Both the position numbers and the translations under genes were made by a program. Shown here piece after piece: positions 8,009 to 11,972 of a DNA stretch of 11,972 bases (position 1 is the first letter of the stretch; each line of letters starts with the position of its first letter). Source of the DNA: Ichthyophonus hoferi (lineage: Eukaryota; Opisthokonta; Ichthyosporea; Ichthyophonida; Ichthyophonidae); the NCBI GenBank assembly GCA_002751075.1, contig NAOQ01000095.1, forward strand, positions 161,002 through 172,973, given 5' to 3'. Under the pieces are notes generated by a model. That model did no database searches, was not told the DNA's origin, and worked only from the letters and a program-made list of their open reading frames with translations.

Positions 8009-11000
8009 GTAGGTTGATGTTTATCTTGTTGTTATTGTAACAGTGATAGTTGGGGGTATAATGATAGATGTGATTATGTATATGTATTGTTGTATTTCTA
8101 TGTATGTATGTATGTATGTATGTATGTATGTATGTATGTATGTTTATGTATATATAGTACGATCTAATATAAGGAATTATATTATTAAGATATAGTTTGA
8201 TATAATATATGTGTATTTCATTATATACATATACACATACGTACATATATAAGTACATATGTACATATATAGATATATACATATACATATATATATATAA
8301 TATATATATTATATTGTAAATATGCTATTGGATAATTAAACCAACCACTCCCTATCAACTAACCAGTTACAGTGCAAGGGCCCAATCTTGATTGTATATT
8401 TGGCTGTCCTGCTACGTCATTTCTACAGTGGTGTAAAGAGGAAATGCTTATTGGGTGAGAGAGCTATTTATTTTTTTAAAATAGAATTTAATTCACCAAT
8501 TTTATACATATCATTATTTTGTACTATTTCTTATTTCTTGGCATATAATTGGCAATAAATGATCTTGTACTTTATTAATGGAATTTTTTTGGCTGATTTT
8601 ATCCCTATTCTTATTTCACGTTATTTTTTGGCATATAGTTAGATTATGACTCCTAGACAATCTTTGTTTGCCAATGTTATAATTAAGTAAATGACTGGTC
8701 CATTGAGTGCAATACTTACCAATTACATGTTTATGATCAGTCTCTGGTGATATGTGATTCGTAGTTGTTAATAGCGTTTTGGCGTGAAATTGTTTTAATG
8801 CCATTACGAGTTTCTAGAAACTACCAATTAAAAAATTACCGATGTCATTGGATATAATGATTGGTTTGTCTTAATACACGATCTTTTAATCCTATATATT
8901 AAATCTTAAAAATGGTTCACTCTAGTCACATATAATTTAGAAATGTATTAGTTGGATAATATTACTTTAATACTTTAATATAATTAGAATTTATCCGATA
9001 CGCTATTACATCTGTATTGAAATACCATGATATAGTAATTATAACCCACCCTACAATCTATTGTCTCTATACCAAAGTATGTTTAATATTAATAGCGGAA
9101 TCATACTTGCATAAGACAAGGAAAATCTTACTATTGTTGATATTATATATAATGGTGTAGTATTCTGTTTTTTATTGGTGATTGTGGGCCCTTATAGTTC
9201 TGTTCATTTTTTTTCACTTAGTAAAATAATAAAACAGGGTATGTTGTTCGGGTTCTGGTTGACATTCTACTGTAATATAGTATTATATAGCATGTAATAA
9301 TGTAATACAATGTAGCAGAATTATATAATATAATATCACGTAGTACAGTACATTGATTTGTATGACAAATAGGACTCTTGCTATGCGTATAGTTCAGACT
9401 AGATAAACATTGTTACTTACACCAATTTGGTTTAAAACGTACAAGTAATTAATCAACTATAGTGATAACTATATTGAGACCCTATGTCAAACTATCAGTC
9501 GTAATAGTACTACAGTAATACATAAATCTATGTGGTCCTGTTTATATATAGATAGTACAATAGTATATATTGTATATTGTTGAGCCTATCTATCTAAGTG
9601 TATGTGATATAAATAATAAGATATAGTAATATGATAGCATATTATATGATAATGTGATCATATATCTAACAATTTTGTGTAATTTTTATACCCATGCATG
9701 ATATATTTTAGGCAGTTATCCACGGAACAACTCTCTAATCTCCTACGTCATAACATTAGCGTCATGTTGGTTGGCCGTGTTTTTTTGTTTGCCCTTCGCC
9801 CTGGTTGGGTTGGTCTCCTTACCTCTTTGTAATTTGAATGGGAATATCTATTGGTTACTTGGACTGGTTGATTGTTATTTTATGTTATGTTAAATTTTCA
9901 AGACTCAGCGCTGATTTGTTCCTTCACAGGAAAGTTATTGAATTTGATCAATAACTATAAACTAGACTAAATACTTCATTTAAAAGTATAAGATGTGATA
10001 AAACACAGTCAAGATATATGTAGGATAGGGTACAAAAAATATTATTATAATACGGACTTAGATAGTATCCTAGAGCACGTTGTTTACTATTATATCTTCC
10101 TGTACACCAATCCTAACTACTTATTAAATCTTATTCTAGAATAATTTAATTTATAAATATGACCATAATATAAAAGCAATGCTACACTAAACAAAAACAT
10201 CCAATAAGAAACCAGTCTTAAATTTTAACCAGATATAACATGCACATATATAAACATTTAAGTGTTTTTTGGGTTTTTAAATTATAAATAGCCAGTAGGA
10301 TTTATAAGCCATTAGCTAGCATGATGAATATATATGAACCAATATAAAACAACATTAAGATTTAATGATAGTAAGTCTTTGTTACATGATCCATTATAAC
10401 CACTACCTAATCTATTTCTCCCTCAATATAATAGCATCTCTCCCACTCTATGAGCCTACCTTCAGGCTCTTCCTATCCCGTACCATTGGTACAGCACGGC
10501 CTCTACGTTAAAGAGAATGATATGGCCTGTACAGCCAGCGGTATTCCTTCTTTCCTCCTCTCCCATGTACACCTGTATACTATGCACTATGCACTATGTA
10601 CTATGTACTATATACACTATGTACTATATACACTATATAATATATACGCTATGCACTATATACACTGTACACGATGTACTATATACATTATGTACTATAT
10701 ACACTATGCACTATATACACTATATAATTTATGTACTGCACGTTATTTACTGTATGCATTTTATGTACTATATACACTGTGTACTAGATACACTATATAC
10801 ACTATACGCTATAGACATTATATAGTCATACACCTATCTATACCTCTATACACGTACACTTACCTACACCTATATCTATATACACCTACATCCTATTGCC
10901 ATTCCACTGCACCAATCATCTAGCTGCTGTAAATTTGGTTTTTATGAAATAAATTCTTTTTTTTCAAAAAAAATATGCAAATAAATTGAATTGCAATTTT

Positions 11001-11794
11001 TGGTTAAAGGGTCTGTGCCTATTGCTACTAGTAATAAAACTATTACATTGATTTCCCCATTTATTTTCCAGAGACTTATCATACTTTTAATTGCAAATTG
11101 AATTTGTTCAGATAACTGGTTCTAAGTTAGCTATTTTAGAAAAAGGAATGTGACGTCATACCCACTTCATGATTCAGTTCTTCCAATTACAAGGTTTTCC
11201 CACAATAAACCTCATGACATTACACCTATCAGTACCAACATTGTATTATAGATACGATAATCTACTGGCCCCATTTATACTTTGATCTCATTCTCCTCTC
11301 CTATCGCTTTCTTTATCTATATCCTTTTCCTTCCCTTTATGATATTTATCCTTTCTTTTTTTGCCCTATATACAGGTTTAGCCAATAGCCATCAACCACT
11401 ATCACTGGCCACTGGGTCCCCCCTAGACTCATCTCTCTTCCAGTCCATAAACCCATCTGTTATCAGTCTTCACAGCACAGAGACCCATTGTGGAACCAAA
11501 AACCACTCTAATCATACGGGAGAGGGAGTGTTAAAAGAGGTCTCTTTAGACTCGATAGCTACGGCCGACCTGTTAGACCCAATTGATCCTGTTGACCCAT
11601 TAGACCCGTTAGCGGCCCTCGACAGTATAGAGGATCGGACCTGGGAAGCAGCTGAGATGTCCCTACCTGCATGGCGTCGGACTGTATGGACCCCAGAATC
11701 TACTAATCGGCATGTACGACTACTAATGGACCCTTCTGTGAAAAAGTTGTTTTCAACAACAAGAAGTAGACAGTCTTTCCCACCCTTTAAATAA
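7747..11794 (+). CDS. Spliced zinc-ribbon OB-fold protein, DDIAS/Noxin-like (five exons)
   Basis: Joining 7747-8008, 8373-8454, 9712-9828, 10455-10540 and 11376-11794 gives an uninterrupted frame of 321 codons plus stop, with exon phases 1, 2, 2, 1 agreeing at each junction. Residues 31-72 hold a zinc-ribbon pattern (C36-x2-C39 and C57-x2-C60). Then come strand-like CYRLRLSIDF (72-81), NLDCIFGCPATSFL (92-105), a helix QLSTEQLSNLL (116-126) and strand ISVMLVGRVFLFALR (130-144). This order is that of the RPA1 C-terminal OB fold. The pattern Y.L.L, then a strand ending in FG..., then ..NLL......VG..F.F., matches what I recall of the N-terminus of vertebrate DDIAS/Noxin, a protein that restrains apoptosis after DNA damage. 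MEIOB and SPIDR share the fold class and remain possible. The tail (183-321) has four Asp-Pro pairs (250-260) and ends basic and aromatic. At 321 residues it would be far shorter than human DDIAS. Start and exon 4 borders are the least sure. Confidence 0.5.
8099..8142. repeat. (TATG)11 microsatellite
   Basis: Eleven perfect copies of TATG span 44 bp inside intron 1. Perfect arrays of this length are usually variable in length between individuals. Confidence 0.95.
8210..8320. repeat. TA/CATA low-complexity tract
   Basis: An alternating purine-pyrimidine run dominated by TATATA, ACATATAC and GTACATAT steps. It is self-complementary in parts, and no element borders are seen. Confidence 0.8.
8373..8454 (+). 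CDS. Exon 2: OB-fold strand of the OB-fold gene
   Basis: 82 bp between acceptor AGTTACAG and donor ATTGG|GTGAGA. It completes codon 88 (V), codes residues 89-114 (GPNLDCIFGCPATSFLQW, then acidic CKEEMLI) and leaves two bases for a glycine codon. Both neighbours fit its phases. Its GC content and lack of stops stand out from the AT-rich surroundings. The segment corresponds to the ITVFG...-like strand and following helix in the family. Confidence 0.6.
8455..9711 (+). other. Intron 2, no gene seen within
   Basis: GTGAGA...ATTTTAG, about 1.26 kb, AT-rich. A 20-bp direct repeat (TTATTT.TTGGCATATA.TT) occurs at 8531-8550 and 8621-8640. Small minus-strand frames here look random. No mobile-element ends were recognised. 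Confidence 0.5.
9712..9828 (+). CDS. Exon 3: last OB-fold helix and strands
   Basis: The acceptor ATATATTTTAG precedes G CAG TTA, completing a glycine codon left open by exon 2. It codes QLSTEQLSNLLRHNISVML, then VGRVFLFALRPGWVGLLTS. The frame meets a stop (9830-9832) immediately after, so a donor must lie before it. TT|GTAATT at 9829 is preferred because it keeps the frame with exon 4. GTTGGG or GTTGGT sites near 9804-9810 are alternatives. Confidence 0.55.
9829..10454 (+). other. Intron 3, no gene seen within
   Basis: About 626 bp of AT-rich sequence ending in a pyrimidine-rich stretch (TCTATTTCTCCCTC... and CATCTCTCCCACTC) before TATGAG. A second possible acceptor, ATAATAG, lies at 10428-10434. 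Confidence 0.4.
10455..10540 (+). CDS. Exon 4: linker after the OB fold
   Basis: Codes LPSGSSYPVPLVQHG and LYVKENDMACTAS. The frame is open and GC-richer than the flanks. The acceptor CTCTATGAG|C fits phase 2 from exon 3. The donor AGCG|GTATTC fits phase 1 into exon 5, but CCT|GTACAG at 10529 is in the same phase and would remove four residues. This is the least secure exon of the gene, since both splice sites are weak matches. Confidence 0.4.
10541..11375 (+). other. Intron 4 with minisatellite, CRE motif and long pyrimidine tract
   Basis: About 835 bp. It begins within 35 bp of the CTATGTA-type array, includes TGACGTCA at 11151-11158, and ends in a long C/T-rich tract with TTTTTTTGCCCTATATACAG, a strong-looking acceptor. 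Confidence 0.5.
10568..10824. repeat. Degenerate CTATGTA/CTATATA minisatellite
   Basis: About 250 bp are built from 8-bp steps ACTATGTA, ACTATATA and ACTATGCA, often alternating as a 16-bp unit ACTATGTACTATATAC, and decaying toward the right. The units are partly self-complementary (GTAC, TATATA). Two overlapping plus-strand frames of 102 and 157 codons run through it. They translate to repetitive Tyr/Ile/Cys/Thr sequence and are products of the repeat, not genes. Confidence 0.85.
11376..11794 (+). CDS. Exon 5: C-terminal tail and stop of the OB-fold gene
   Basis: The acceptor CTATATACAG precedes GT TTA GCC, completing a glycine codon. It codes residues 184-321, mostly polar and low in complexity, with DP repeated four times (DPIDPVDPLDP, 250-260). 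An acidic stretch with SIEDRTWEAAEM follows, then a basic C-terminus with VKKLFSTTRSRQSFPPFK before TAA. The open frame continues upstream to 11282, but that part reads as hydrophobic Phe/Leu/Ile from the C/T-rich intron end and is not taken as coding. The tail has no recognised domain. Conserved-looking short motifs such as KKLF might serve as docking sites, which is inference. Confidence 0.6.
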
Positions 11795-11972
11795 TATAGG
11801 GTAGTTGCTACATAACATTTACAATTTTACTATTATGCCGTAAGATCCTGAGAGACTACAATTAATTAGGACCAGTTGTTGTTATAGCAAGCTAGTGCAC
11901 AGATTAACTTAATTAATTTATGATATTTGTGTGAAGTAATTACTTACTAACCTCTTTATGATTGGTGAATAA
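11795..11972 (+). other. 3' flank of the OB-fold gene
   Basis: 178 bp of AT-rich sequence follow the stop. No complete AATAAA was seen before the window ends (it ends in GAATAA), so the poly(A) site may lie outside. Confidence 0.4.

Larger units (their letters stand above)
8009..8372 (+). other. Intron 1 with microsatellite and AT-rich tract
   Basis: GTAGGT...TTACAG, 364 bp. It contains the TATG array at 8099-8142 and a low-complexity TA/CATA tract at about 8200-8320. Confidence 0.55.

Noticed and set aside
7962-8288. Minus-strand 108-codon frame rich in Tyr, Ile and His.
   Set aside because: It is the translation of the TATG microsatellite and the TA-rich tract, antisense to exon 1 and intron 1.
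10450-10923. Two overlapping plus-strand frames of 157 and 102 codons.
   Set aside because: Beyond 10540 they translate the CTATGTA/CTATATA minisatellite into repetitive Tyr/Ile/Thr/Cys sequence. Only the first 90 bases are kept, as exon 4.

Overview
The window looks like nuclear DNA from a eukaryote, most likely an animal. It is AT-rich, carries microsatellites and minisatellites, has long non-coding stretches, and holds one gene whose exons can be joined across GT-AG introns. No operons, bacterial-style gene packing, rRNA or tRNA genes, CRISPR arrays or intact mobile elements were seen. The species cannot be told from the sequence alone.

Left half (about 1860-6217, plus strand): a tandem duplication. 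Each unit holds an intronless reading frame of about 162 codons (1996-2487 and 4774-5262) whose product resembles a DEP domain. It is followed by a related 3' flank and by a non-coding module of about 670 bp (module M, 3877-4540 and 5537-6217). The two proteins are about 73% identical by hand alignment, and substitutions are fewer in the DEP-like core than elsewhere. In unit 1 the gene and its module are separated by about 1.15 kb that unit 2 lacks, so either something was inserted in unit 1 or deleted from unit 2.

Right half (about 7070-11794, plus strand): a probable spliced gene. A CRE/CCAAT/TATA cluster at 7078-7200 lies upstream of five coding exons (7747-8008, 8373-8454, 9712-9828, 10455-10540, 11376-11794). 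The exon phases agree at every junction and give a 321-residue protein. Its first 155 or so residues look like the zinc-ribbon OB fold of the replication protein A large-subunit C-terminal class. The best family match from memory is DDIAS/Noxin (DNA damage-induced apoptosis suppressor), with MEIOB and SPIDR-like proteins as alternatives. The tail is low in complexity, with a four-fold Asp-Pro repeat and a basic/aromatic C-terminus. The introns carry an 11-copy TATG microsatellite and a degenerate CTATGTA/CTATATA minisatellite.

The remainder (1-1590, 2719-3876, 6218-7070) shows no convincing gene. Two weak minus-strand candidates are recorded (1592-1915 and 6445-6520). The two halves show no evident functional link: one looks like a young, lineage-specific family of DEP-like proteins, the other like a DNA-damage-response or single-strand-DNA-binding protein.
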